14,385 nt of DNA from JBBIOI01 sp037443425 (GCA_037443425.1 JBBIOI010000087.1:1-14385); one strand, 5' to 3'; positions 1 through 7,432 are shown, counted from the first letter of the stretch. The notes: a model not told the origin generated them from the sequence alone. Translations and numbers: made by a program.

Positions 1-254
1 CTTTGATTCAGCGTATAGTGGATCATTCGGATGCATGTAATATACATTTTCATATTGGTGCCCCATGGCCATCTCCTGAATATCCATATTGGTTGCATAT
101 AACAGGTGATCTAAGAAAAGCTACGTGGCGAGTAGGGGATCAATTAATTCACGACCGAGGTCATTTGGTTGCATTAGATCATCCAAAGGTGAAAGAGATT
201 GCAGATAAATATCCTGATCGACCAGGTTTAAAACCATGGCCAAGAAGTTTTTAA
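1..254 (+). CDS. C-terminal end of a possible NicX/M29-like metalloenzyme (partial)
   Basis: This is an open frame running in from the left edge, with its stop at 252-254; about 83 residues are visible and the true start lies outside the window. The segment HITGDLRKATWRVGDQLI, followed by a short acidic/glycine turn, resembles the last strands of the NicX/aminopeptidase-M29-like protein encoded at 13153-14169 (GHTDGLMTNASVFYDGECIF). One histidine of the metal site would be kept, but the HxD aspartate does not align. Just before it, HFHIGAPW is rich in histidine. This one fold can host aminopeptidases, ring-cleaving dioxygenases and proteins of unknown function, so no activity is assigned. The next gene starts 71 bases downstream on the same strand, so it could be co-transcribed with the transporter cluster. 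The family call rests on a short by-eye alignment. Confidence 0.4.
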   Translation, partial: LIQRIVDHSDACNIHFHIGAPWPSPEYPYWLHITGDLRKATWRVGDQLIHDRGHLVALDHPKVKEIADKYPDRPGLKPWPRSF

Positions 255-308
255 GACAAATGAAATTTTTAGTAATTAAATATTATTTAGTAAAGTCAAA
301 ATATAAAA

Positions 309-315
309 AAGGAGG
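309..315 (+). promoter_or_regulatory. Strong Shine-Dalgarno fixing the start of the first tctC-like gene
   Basis: AAGGAGG lies 10 bases upstream of the ATG at 326-328. The reading frame is open back to an earlier ATG at 236, which overlaps the preceding gene and would place 30 polar or charged residues ahead of the signal peptide. The ribosome-binding site therefore supports the start at 326. Confidence 0.8.
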
Positions 316-325
316 TATTAATTCT

Positions 326-1321
326 ATGAGGTGGAAAAATTTAAAAATATTTTGTTTAATCTCTATTTTTTTAGTTTCTACAATATCTTTTACAAGAATC
401 TCATGGTGCGCTTATCCTGAAAGGGCTATAACAATTATAGTAGGAATGGCAGCTGGTGGAACAACTGACGTGATCGTCCGTGCAATGTCATCAGGGGCGA
501 AGGATGCTTTGGGTCAACCTATTATTGTGGAAAACAAAGGAGGCGGAGGGGGTACTGTTGCATTAGCAGTAATTGCTACGGCGAAACCTGATGGGTATAC
601 ATTATGCGCAGCACAAAATGTTTCTGTGGTTGATACATGTCTTATGCAAGCTGTTCCATTTAAACCCTTAAAAAGTTTTACTCCTATCATTGTTTTTGCT
701 GCCTCGGAAAATTCAGCTCTTTTAGTAAAAAGTGATTCTCCATGGAAGACCTTTAATGAGTTTATAAATTTTGCAAAAAATAACCCCGGAAAAATAAAAT
801 ATAGTTCAGCAGGAATTGGTACTGGAATGCATGTAGCAATGGAATATATTGCACATAAGGAAAAGATTAAATGGGTTCATGTCCCATATAAAGGGACAGC
901 TCCTTCTCGGACCGCTTTATTGGGAGGACATGTGGATGCATGTTCGAGTGGGTTAGGTTGGATTCCATTTGTTGAGTCAGGACAGTTAAGAGTTCTTGCA
1001 ACCCATGGAAGAGAAAGGATGCAAAAATTTCCTGCTGTTCCTACTCTAAAAGAGCTCGGATATGGATTTGTCAGTGAAACTTACCATTCTATCCTTGGCC
1101 CAGCAGGCCTTTCAGTTGAAGTAGTAAAAAAATTAGAGGATGCATTTGTTAAAGGAACTGAAACGATAGAATTTAAAAAGGCTATGGAAAGCCTTGATTT
1201 GACCCCGATACTTCTTAGAAGCAAAGAATATGAGCAGCATCTAAAAGATAAATGGTTCAGAACTGAAAAATTATTTAAAGAGATAGGGATTATAAAAGAA
1301 GCAGCAACTCAACCTTATTAA
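326..1321 (+). CDS. TTT transporter substrate-binding protein, TctC/Bug family (copy 1)
   Basis: This is a periplasmic binding protein for a tripartite tricarboxylate transporter (TTT). It would capture a carboxylate and deliver it to the TctAB membrane pair encoded at 5262-7241. The start at 326 follows AAGGAGG and gives 331 residues, normal for the family. Residues 1-29 form a signal peptide: a basic start, a hydrophobic core and probable cleavage after WCA before YPERA. Family hallmarks follow: YPERAITIIVGMAAGGTTDVI (the loop that normally holds a ligand carboxylate), ENKGGGGGTVA, AKPDGYTL, YSSAGIGTG and VPYKGTAPSRTALLGGHVD. The protein is closely related to copy 2 (4230-5234), with 25 consecutive identical residues (149-173) and the same C-terminal ATQPY. 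It differs where the ligand is expected to sit. The ligand cannot be named from sequence. Confidence 0.93.
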   Translation: MRWKNLKIFCLISIFLVSTISFTRISWCAYPERAITIIVGMAAGGTTDVIVRAMSSGAKDALGQPIIVENKGGGGGTVALAVIATAKPDGYTLCAAQNVSVVDTCLMQAVPFKPLKSFTPIIVFAASENSALLVKSDSPWKTFNEFINFAKNNPGKIKYSSAGIGTGMHVAMEYIAHKEKIKWVHVPYKGTAPSRTALLGGHVDACSSGLGWIPFVESGQLRVLATHGRERMQKFPAVPTLKELGYGFVSETYHSILGPAGLSVEVVKKLEDAFVKGTETIEFKKAMESLDLTPILLRSKEYEQHLKDKWFRTEKLFKEIGIIKEAATQPY

Positions 1322-1339
1322 GTCTTAGGGAAAAGAACC

Positions 1340-2464
1340 ATGATAACCCATATTGATTCAAGTAAATGTATCGGGTGTGGAATATGTGTTGAGCGGTGTC
1401 CTTTAGATACACTGAGGTTAAATGTTTATGTAAAAGAAATACCACCCTGTCAGTATGCATGTCCAGCAAAAGTAAATATACGTGGTTATATATACCTATT
1501 AAAACAAGGAGAATTCAAAAAAGCCATTGATTTGGTAAGAGAGTCATTACCGTTTCCGGCAATTACATGTAGGATCTGTTTTCATCCTTGTGAACGTAAA
1601 TGTTTACGTAAAAAAGTGGACGAAGCTGTAAACATTAAACTTCTTGAACGTTTTATTTCAGATTATTGGTTGGATGAAAAGCCAGACATTTGGCCAAGAT
1701 TACATTCAGGAGAAATAGCCGTTGTTGGGTCGGGTGCTGCTGGATTGTCAGCAGCATACTTTTTAACACGAATGGGTTACAAGGTAACGGTTTTTGAATC
1801 AGAAAAAGAGATTGGTGGTATGTTGAGAACGAGTATATCAGAAGTTAAAGTACCAAGGTATATTTTTGAGGCTCAAATTAATTATATAAGGGAGATGGGA
1901 GTAGAATTTAAAGTAAATACTACTGTAGGCAGTGAAATATATCTTACCGACTTAAAAGACAGTGGTTATAAAGTAATATTTTTAGCTTTTGGGGGGAAGG
2001 CAAGTGAAATATCATCTCTTTTAAAAGAGATAGTTAATAGTTCAAAAATATTTGAATTTAATCCAATAACATTTCAAACAAATATACCCTATATTTTTGT
2101 AGGTGGAACTTTAGCAATTGGAAAAGCTCCCTTAGTTAACGTGATTGCTTCAGCAAAAATAGCGTCTCAATCTATAGATCGATTTCTAAAAAATGAGGTT
2201 ATAAAGAGTTGTGAAAAGGAAAAGATTTTTAGAATAAGAGAAACAAAAATAAAAGGGATAGAAAGGAAAAAAAGGATAGAAACTCAAAATGGGATTAGTG
2301 AAGAAGAAGCAATGAATGAGGCGGGCCGATGTATAACTTGTGGTGCAAAAGCATATATAGCTTACCCAGATGATTGTATGACATGTTTTGAGTGTGAACT
2401 TGAATGCCCATTAGGTGCAATTGATGTTCATCCATTTAAAGAACAATTACCACCAACCATTTAA
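1340..2464 (+). CDS. Iron-sulfur/FAD electron-transfer protein related to GltD/DPD N-terminal units, without an NAD(P)H domain
   Basis: Probable electron-transfer partner of the flavoprotein encoded 13 bases downstream. Domains in order: a single [4Fe-4S] ferredoxin motif (C10, C13, C16, C20-P); a GltD/dihydropyrimidine-dehydrogenase-type Fe-S domain (C37, C41, C77, C80, C84, C88); an FAD-binding Rossmann segment VVGSGAAGLSAAY near residues 128-140, with an acidic residue ending the second strand and EIGGMLR; and a C-terminal ferredoxin (C331, C334, then C346, C349, C352, C356-P). In GltD relatives a second Rossmann fold of roughly 100-130 residues, which binds NAD(P)H, follows the KVIFLAFGGK region. 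Here the sequence goes almost directly to TNIPYIFVGGTLAIG, the closing FAD segment. In that segment the usual GGD is GGT. At 374 residues the protein is short for the family. Electrons may therefore come from ferredoxin-type clusters instead of NAD(P)H. The start follows AGGGA at 1327-1331. Confidence 0.85.
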   Translation: MITHIDSSKCIGCGICVERCPLDTLRLNVYVKEIPPCQYACPAKVNIRGYIYLLKQGEFKKAIDLVRESLPFPAITCRICFHPCERKCLRKKVDEAVNIKLLERFISDYWLDEKPDIWPRLHSGEIAVVGSGAAGLSAAYFLTRMGYKVTVFESEKEIGGMLRTSISEVKVPRYIFEAQINYIREMGVEFKVNTTVGSEIYLTDLKDSGYKVIFLAFGGKASEISSLLKEIVNSSKIFEFNPITFQTNIPYIFVGGTLAIGKAPLVNVIASAKIASQSIDRFLKNEVIKSCEKEKIFRIRETKIKGIERKKRIETQNGISEEEAMNEAGRCITCGAKAYIAYPDDCMTCFECELECPLGAIDVHPFKEQLPPTI

Positions 2465-2477
2465 AGAGGATTAATAT

Positions 2478-4193
2478 ATGGGAAAATTGAAAAGTTTAGG
2501 AAGATTTGTTGAGACTGATATACTCGTTATTGGTGGAGGAGTAGCAGGGTTATGGGCAGCAAATAGAGCAAGAAAGTTTGTTGAAAGGGTCATCATAGTG
2601 GATAAAGGCCCGAAAGATTGGGGAGGACAGGCTTTCTTTTCCGGAGGAGCAATGGTTGCCGTTATTCCACCAGACAATAGTGATGAATTTGTCAAAGATT
2701 TAGTATATTATTATGATGGATTTTGTGATCAAGAATTTTGGGAGGAGGTATTTAAAAAGTCCTTCGATCGGATGATGGAATATCAAGAGTTAGGTTATAA
2801 ATTTATTAAAGAATCCGATAAGAAATTAAAGGGAATCCCACAGCGTGGACTTGAGCACATCAAATGCTATATTGGGGAACCTTTTGGGATAGGCGGAAAG
2901 AACATGGTAAGGGTTCTTGTTGAAGAATCGGAACGACTTAATATTATTAGAATGGGAAGGATTTTTATTACAGATCTAATTAAACAAGAGAATAAAATTT
3001 TAGGAGCAATAGGGTTTCATTCAATAAGTGGAGAATTTTATATTTTCAAATCTCGGGCTGTAATCCTTGCAGTTGGTGATTGTGGATGGAAGACATCTTA
3101 TCATCATAATACATGTGCAGGTGATAGTATTTATCTTGGTTTAAAGGCAGGAGCTGACGTAAGCAATTGTGAATTTGCAAGGGTATGGAATGTTCCAAAA
3201 CTTTTTGCTTGGGAAGGGCAAACATATTTACTTCCTTTAGGGGCTAAGTTTATAAATAGAAAAGGTGAGTCTTTTATGGATAAGTATTCTCCAATCTTGG
3301 GCGCAAATACAGATCCCCATTATATTACAAGGGCAATGGCGATTGAAGCTAGGGAAAGAAAAGCCCCTTTTTATTTAGATTGCACATCCATGAAGCCCGA
3401 GGACCGTGAACTGGTAACACCAAAAGGGAAGGGATGGTTAGAATTTAATTATAATAAGCTTAAAGGTTTGGGAATAAATTTTTTTGAGGAGAAAATAGAA
3501 TGGACAGCCCAGATGAGGAGAAGTACAGGGGGTATAAAAGCAAATATTCAGGGTGAAACTACAATTCCAGGATTGTTTGTTGCAGGTCGCGCACGCGTTG
3601 TAGACCCAGCGGTTTATATAGGAGGTCTTTCACTTTGTATTACTGCTGTAACCGGATATATGGCAGGTGAATCTGCCGGGAAATTTGCCGCTGAAACACA
3701 GAAAGAAATTCAGATAAATCCCGAAGAAATTGAAGAAAAAAAGAAAACTTTATATCTGCCATTAGGAAAAACAGGAATTCCACCTAAAGAAGTGCTGAGG
3801 GAGATTCAAGAAGTTGTTTTTCCATACGATATATCAATATTAAAACATGAAGGGAGTTTAAATAAAGCCTTAATTAAAATGGAGAGAATAAAAGAAAAAT
3901 TAATTCCACAAATGGTAGCTAAAGACCCCCATTATTTAATGAAGCTAAATGAAGTAAAAAGCATAGCCTTTATGACTGAGTTATATCTCAAGACTTCATT
4001 GATGAGAAAGGAATCGCGGGCAGGCCATTATAGAGAAGATTTTCCCAAACGGGATGATAAAAATTGGTTAAAGTATATAATTATAAATCTTAAGGGAGAA
4101 GAGATTAATCTTAGAACTGAATCTTTACCAATGCATAAATATAAATTTAAACCTGAACGTTTTTATTCAGACAATTTTATTTTTCCAAATTAA
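2478..4193 (+). CDS. FAD-dependent oxidoreductase, fumarate reductase/SdhA-AprA superfamily flavoprotein subunit
   Basis: A cytoplasmic-type flavoprotein of 571 residues. Near the N-terminus DILVIGGGVAGLWAANRA (G19, G21, G24, with D42 at the end of the second strand) binds FAD, and WGGQAFFSGG contacts the flavin. IPGLFVAGRAR (363-373) closes the FAD site. The C-terminal segment SLMRKESRAGHYREDFPKRD (507-526) is the helical-domain signature of succinate dehydrogenase/fumarate reductase/AprA flavoproteins. By eye, the residues that bind and protonate fumarate in FrdA are not conserved: HPTG is replaced by VWNVP, the TAH...GGI histidine by TAQMRR...GGI, and the GANR arginine by VYIGG. The substrate is thus probably not fumarate or succinate. 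No Tat or Sec signal is seen. It starts 13 bases after the iron-sulfur protein, with AGAGGA at 2465-2470, so the two are probably translated together and form a complex. The match is to the superfamily, not to a named enzyme. Confidence 0.88.
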   Translation: MGKLKSLGRFVETDILVIGGGVAGLWAANRARKFVERVIIVDKGPKDWGGQAFFSGGAMVAVIPPDNSDEFVKDLVYYYDGFCDQEFWEEVFKKSFDRMMEYQELGYKFIKESDKKLKGIPQRGLEHIKCYIGEPFGIGGKNMVRVLVEESERLNIIRMGRIFITDLIKQENKILGAIGFHSISGEFYIFKSRAVILAVGDCGWKTSYHHNTCAGDSIYLGLKAGADVSNCEFARVWNVPKLFAWEGQTYLLPLGAKFINRKGESFMDKYSPILGANTDPHYITRAMAIEARERKAPFYLDCTSMKPEDRELVTPKGKGWLEFNYNKLKGLGINFFEEKIEWTAQMRRSTGGIKANIQGETTIPGLFVAGRARVVDPAVYIGGLSLCITAVTGYMAGESAGKFAAETQKEIQINPEEIEEKKKTLYLPLGKTGIPPKEVLREIQEVVFPYDISILKHEGSLNKALIKMERIKEKLIPQMVAKDPHYLMKLNEVKSIAFMTELYLKTSLMRKESRAGHYREDFPKRDDKNWLKYIIINLKGEEINLRTESLPMHKYKFKPERFYSDNFIFPN

Positions 4194-4229
4194 AGGACAA
4201 GATTTTAAATCAAAATAAGGAGGTTAGAT

Positions 4230-5234
4230 ATGATAAGAAGAAAATCTAAATTAAAATTCTTAATTGTATTACTATTGTCAATATCAATTAGTATAATATT
4301 CTCTATAAGGATAGTAAATGCTGACTTTCCAGAGAGACCAGTGAGTATTATTGTTGCTTTTGCTCCTGGTGCTGCTACTGATATTATTACTCGTGCTATA
4401 TCGATTGGGGCTGAAAGGTATCTTGGTAAACAAATTATTATTGAAAATAAAAGTGGTGGTGGTGGAACTATTGCATTGGCTGTTGTAGCTAATGCAAAAC
4501 CAGATGGATATACATTATGTGGTGCGCCAACTCCTTCTATTATTGATACTCCTCTCATGCAAAAGGTTCCTTTCAAACCTTTAAAAAGTTTTACTCCTAT
4601 TATAGGCCATAGTATTGCAGAACATACAGGTCTTCTTGTAAAGAATGATGCTCCTTGGAAAACCTTTAAGGAATTTATAGAATTTGCAAAGAATAATCCC
4701 GGGAAAATAAAATATAGTTCTGCAGGTATTGGGACAGGCATGCATGTTGCCATGGAAGTAATTGCACGTAAAGAAAATATAAAATGGGTTCATGTACCAT
4801 ATAAAGGTGCTGCACCTGCACTAACAGCACTTTTAGGAGGACATGTGGATGCTTGTTCTGCTGGAATAGGTTATCAACCACATGTTCATTCGGGAGCTGT
4901 AAGACTCCTTGCAACTCATGGGGAGAAAAGGTTAATCGATTTTCCAAATATTCCTACATTAAAAGAACTTGGCTATGATTTTGTAAATGATACTTTGCAT
5001 TCAATTGTTGGGCCTGCAGGAATGCCAACAGAAGTGGTTAAGAAGTTGGAAGAAGCTTTTACAAAAGGAATGGAAACGGTAGAATTCAAAAAAGCACAGG
5101 AAACCCTTTATCTTAATCCTGTTTATTATGACAGCAAAAAATTTGAAAATCATTTAAAGGAAAGATGGATTAGAATGGAAAAGTTATTAAAAGATATTAA
5201 TATAATAAAAGAACCAGCTACGCAACCATATTAA
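4230..5234 (+). CDS. TTT transporter substrate-binding protein, TctC/Bug family (copy 2)
   Basis: This is the second periplasmic binding protein of the cluster (334 residues), preceded by a strong AAGGAGG at 4217-4223. Residues 1-31 make a signal peptide with cleavage probably after VNA before DFPERP. The carboxylate-binding loop reads VAFAPGAATDII, closer to the family consensus (PGGxxD) than copy 1. ENKSGGGGTIA, AKPDGYTLC, the 25-residue block shared with copy 1 (residues 152-176), VPYKGAAPALTALLGGHVD and the shared tail ATQPY are all present. Differences between the copies cluster around 97-104 (TLCGAPTP against TLCAAQNV) and 126-134 (GHSIAEHTG against VFAASENSA), near the predicted ligand cleft. 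tctB and tctA follow immediately, so this copy is likely the cognate partner of the membrane proteins; copy 1 may use the same permease. Confidence 0.93.
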   Translation: MIRRKSKLKFLIVLLLSISISIIFSIRIVNADFPERPVSIIVAFAPGAATDIITRAISIGAERYLGKQIIIENKSGGGGTIALAVVANAKPDGYTLCGAPTPSIIDTPLMQKVPFKPLKSFTPIIGHSIAEHTGLLVKNDAPWKTFKEFIEFAKNNPGKIKYSSAGIGTGMHVAMEVIARKENIKWVHVPYKGAAPALTALLGGHVDACSAGIGYQPHVHSGAVRLLATHGEKRLIDFPNIPTLKELGYDFVNDTLHSIVGPAGMPTEVVKKLEEAFTKGMETVEFKKAQETLYLNPVYYDSKKFENHLKERWIRMEKLLKDINIIKEPATQPY

Positions 5235-5249
5235 TAACTTTGAGTTATT
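5233..5249 (+). other. Intercistronic inverted repeat (AATAACT-ttg-AGTTATT) after tctC copy 2
   Basis: A perfect 7-base inverted repeat with a 3-base loop begins inside the stop codon of the binding-protein gene and ends 12 bases before the tctB start. No T-run follows, so it does not look like a factor-independent terminator. In binding-protein/permease operons such hairpins can protect the upstream message and give more binding protein than permease. That role is inferred here, and the stem is weak because it is AT-rich. Confidence 0.35.
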
Positions 5250-5261
5250 GATAATTAGAAA

Positions 5262-5717
5262 ATGAACTTCCGCGATATTATAAGTGGTCTTTTTTGGCTT
5301 GCTATTTCAATTTTTGTATTTATAAAATCTTTAGAACTTGGATTTGGAAATTTTTCTGCCCCAGGATCAGGGTTTACATTCTTTTGGTCAAGCTTTATCC
5401 TTGGAATCCTTTCAATAATTCTTATTATACGAAGCGTTTTTAAGAAAGATGAATCTAATGTATTGAAAAACTTATGGAAGGATGTCAAATGGAATAGAGC
5501 TATTTTGATTATAATAATGATTTCTTTATATGCACTATTTTTAGATAAATTGGGTTTCGTTTTAACAACTTTTTTATTATTGGTCTTCTTATTTTGGATG
5601 GGGAAAATGAAATATTGGGTTACAATTTTAAGTGCTATAATTACTGTAGTAATAAGTTATATATTTTTCCATTTTATTTTACAAATCATATTTCCGAGGG
5701 GTATATTGGGGTGGTAG
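5262..5717 (+). CDS. TTT transporter small membrane subunit, TctB family
   Basis: A small integral membrane protein of 151 residues. Hydrophobic segments lie at roughly 7-23, 38-59, 79-95, 97-113 and 118-140, with a charged linker (KKDESNVLKNLWKDVK) in the middle. The residues between the first two segments (LGFGNFSAPGSGFTFFW) match the family's conserved loop, where a glycine/proline-rich stretch precedes the second helix. The last helix ends in FPRGILGW, the usual TctB terminus just before tctA. Similarity at sequence level is modest, as is normal for TctB; the identification rests on size, topology and its place between tctC and tctA. No clear Shine-Dalgarno precedes the ATG, so expression may depend on coupling or be low compared with the binding protein. 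Confidence 0.88.
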   Translation: MNFRDIISGLFWLAISIFVFIKSLELGFGNFSAPGSGFTFFWSSFILGILSIILIIRSVFKKDESNVLKNLWKDVKWNRAILIIIMISLYALFLDKLGFVLTTFLLLVFLFWMGKMKYWVTILSAIITVVISYIFFHFILQIIFPRGILGW

Positions 5718-5733
5718 AAAATATATCCCATTA

Positions 5734-5740
5734 AAGGGAG
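5734..5740 (+). promoter_or_regulatory. Shine-Dalgarno for a TTG start of tctA
   Basis: AAGGGAG ends 7 bases before TTG at 5748-5750. The spacing and the match of the following residues (MDTLNLLIYGFSIAL) to TctA N-termini support the TTG as the true start. Confidence 0.6.
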
Positions 5741-5747
5741 AAATTAT

Positions 5748-7241
5748 TTGGATACACTCAATTTGTTAATTTATGGCTTTTCGATAGCACTTCAACCTGA
5801 AAATTTATTATTTTGCCTTCTTGGAACACTTATTGGAACACTTGTTGGGGTATTACCTGGTATTGGTCCAGTTGGGGCAATTTCTATTCTTCTTCCAATT
5901 ACACTAAAAGTTCCCTCAACCTCTGCTATTATTATGTTAGCAGGTATCTATTATGGGGTATCATATGGGGGCTCTACAACATCGATTTTAGTCAATGTCC
6001 CGGGGGAAGCATCTTCAGTGATCACGTGTATTGATGGACATCAAATGGCATTGAAAGGGAAAGCAGGGCCTGCTTTAGGAATTACCGCTTTTGGATCATT
6101 TATTGCTGGAACAATAGGAGTTATAGGACTTATGGCTCTTTCTACACCACTTTCTCATTTTGCCCTACAATTTGGCCCACATGAATATTTTGCCTTAATT
6201 GTTCTGGGATTAACTTTTGTAGCCTATCTTTCTCATGGATCAAAGCTAAGGGCAATTATGATGGCATGCTTTGGTTTAATTTTAGGTAATATTGGTTTGG
6301 ATACCATTAATTCTACTCCGAGGTTAACCTTTGGGATTTTACAATTATTTAACGGAATTAGTATTGCACCTGTTGCAATGGGATTGTTCGGGATTGGAGA
6401 GATTTTAATTAATATTGAAAAGATTGTTTCAAGTGAAGTAATTAAAACAAAAATAAAAAATCTATTCCCATCAAAATCAGATTGGATATTAGCGAAGTGG
6501 GCTATTTTAAGAGGAACAGTCATTGGTTTCTTTCTGGGACTTTTACCGGGGGGTGGCCCTGTGCTTGCTTCTTTTTTATCTTATGGTGTTGAAAAAAGAT
6601 TTTCTAAAGAACCTGAAAAGTTTGGGAAAGGGGCGATTGAAGGAGTAGCCTCTCCTGAGTCTGCTAACAATTCAGCAGCTTCATCCTCTTTTATACCACT
6701 ACTGACACTTGGTATTCCACCCACTCCTTCATTGGCAGTTCTTTTTGGAGCGCTACTTATCCATGGGATAACTCCGGGTCCTATGCTTTTACAAAAACAT
6801 CCTGATCTATTTTGGGGAGTAATAAGTAGCATGTATATTGGAAATGCGATGCTTTTAATATTAAACCTTCCCCTTATCCCTATGTGGGTTCAAATTTTGA
6901 GGATTCCCGAAAAAGTCCTTTATCCTTTAATCCTTCTGTTCTGTTTAATAGGCGTTTATAGTATTAATAATGATATTTTCGATGTATTGGTAATGATTAT
7001 TTTTGGATTCCTTGGTTACCTTTTTAGAAAATTTGAATACGAAGGGGCCCCTCTCATACTTGCATTCGTCCTTGGACCCTTGTTTGACCTGAATCTTCGT
7101 CAAGCGCTACTAATTTCAGATGGAAGCTTTATATACTTTTTCACTAGACCAATATCTGCAGTTACACTCGTTATTGCTATTTTTCTTTTAATAATTTCAA
7201 TTTTTCCACCTATTTATAAAAAGATTAATTTTAGGCGCTAA
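5748..7241 (+). CDS. TTT transporter large membrane subunit, TctA family
   Basis: The main permease of the tripartite tricarboxylate transporter: 497 residues, about a dozen hydrophobic segments, and the two-fold repeat typical of TctA. The first repeat carries GVLPGIGPVGAISILLP (34-50), YYGVSYGGSTTSILVNVPGE (68-87) and the GHQMALKGKAGPALG loop (97-111). The second carries GFFLGLLPGGGPVLASFLSYG, then ASPESANNSAASSSFIPLL and LGIPPTPSLAVLFGALLIHG. These motifs are among the most conserved in the family and leave little doubt. Transport is driven by the cation gradient and depends on a TctC binding protein, of which this operon has two. It is the last gene of the rightward cluster. No convincing terminator hairpin is visible before the convergent gene at 7433. 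Confidence 0.95.
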   Translation: MDTLNLLIYGFSIALQPENLLFCLLGTLIGTLVGVLPGIGPVGAISILLPITLKVPSTSAIIMLAGIYYGVSYGGSTTSILVNVPGEASSVITCIDGHQMALKGKAGPALGITAFGSFIAGTIGVIGLMALSTPLSHFALQFGPHEYFALIVLGLTFVAYLSHGSKLRAIMMACFGLILGNIGLDTINSTPRLTFGILQLFNGISIAPVAMGLFGIGEILINIEKIVSSEVIKTKIKNLFPSKSDWILAKWAILRGTVIGFFLGLLPGGGPVLASFLSYGVEKRFSKEPEKFGKGAIEGVASPESANNSAASSSFIPLLTLGIPPTPSLAVLFGALLIHGITPGPMLLQKHPDLFWGVISSMYIGNAMLLILNLPLIPMWVQILRIPEKVLYPLILLFCLIGVYSINNDIFDVLVMIIFGFLGYLFRKFEYEGAPLILAFVLGPLFDLNLRQALLISDGSFIYFFTRPISAVTLVIAIFLLIISIFPPIYKKINFRR

Positions 7242-7432
7242 TTTTTTAAACCGATTTGGTCTTCCCCTTTCCAACTCACCTCAATGCTTCACAGTCAGGA
7301 AAAGAATGTTTGACACTAAGTGTCTTATATACTTCAAACAAACATCTTCCTTTTATTATTCCGGGATCTGGTTTAGGGGTAAATAGTTTTATAGTCACTG
7401 ACCTTACCTTTCTCGAATATAATAATTCTTGT
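7242..7432. other. Convergent intergenic region
   Basis: These 191 bases lie between the stop of tctA and the stop of the leftward DUF4124 gene. Short open frames exist on both strands but have no recognisable domain and no ribosome-binding site, and they overlap one another. I see no RNA gene and no clear GC-rich stem followed by T's. The only structured element is the inverted repeat at 7312-7324. Confidence 0.5.
7312..7324. repeat. Perfect 13-base inverted repeat GACACT-A-AGTGTC
   Basis: The two 6-base arms are separated by one base, too tight for a stable hairpin but typical in shape for a dimeric repressor site. Its core CACTAAGTG recurs at 7504-7512 inside the adjacent gene. Its position between converging genes argues against an operator for either, so chance is a real possibility. 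Confidence 0.3.

Noticed and set aside
236..325. Upstream extension of the first TctC gene to the ATG at 236
   Set aside because: It would overlap the preceding gene and put 30 mostly polar residues before a clear signal peptide; AAGGAGG and an ATG at 326 fit far better.
2478..4193. Assignment as fumarate reductase/succinate dehydrogenase (FrdA/SdhA) or APS reductase AprA
   Set aside because: The superfamily is clear, but the substrate-binding residues of FrdA/SdhA do not align, and no sulfate-reduction partner genes are present; a specific name would overstate the evidence.
4205..4947. Three leftward open frames overlapping the second TctC gene
   Set aside because: They lie antisense to a strongly supported gene, show no domain, and have no ribosome-binding site; they are by-products of its codon composition.
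7249..7275. Possible terminator hairpin after tctA (ACC...GGT around 7255)
   Set aside because: The stem is only about three base pairs, with no U-tract placed after it.
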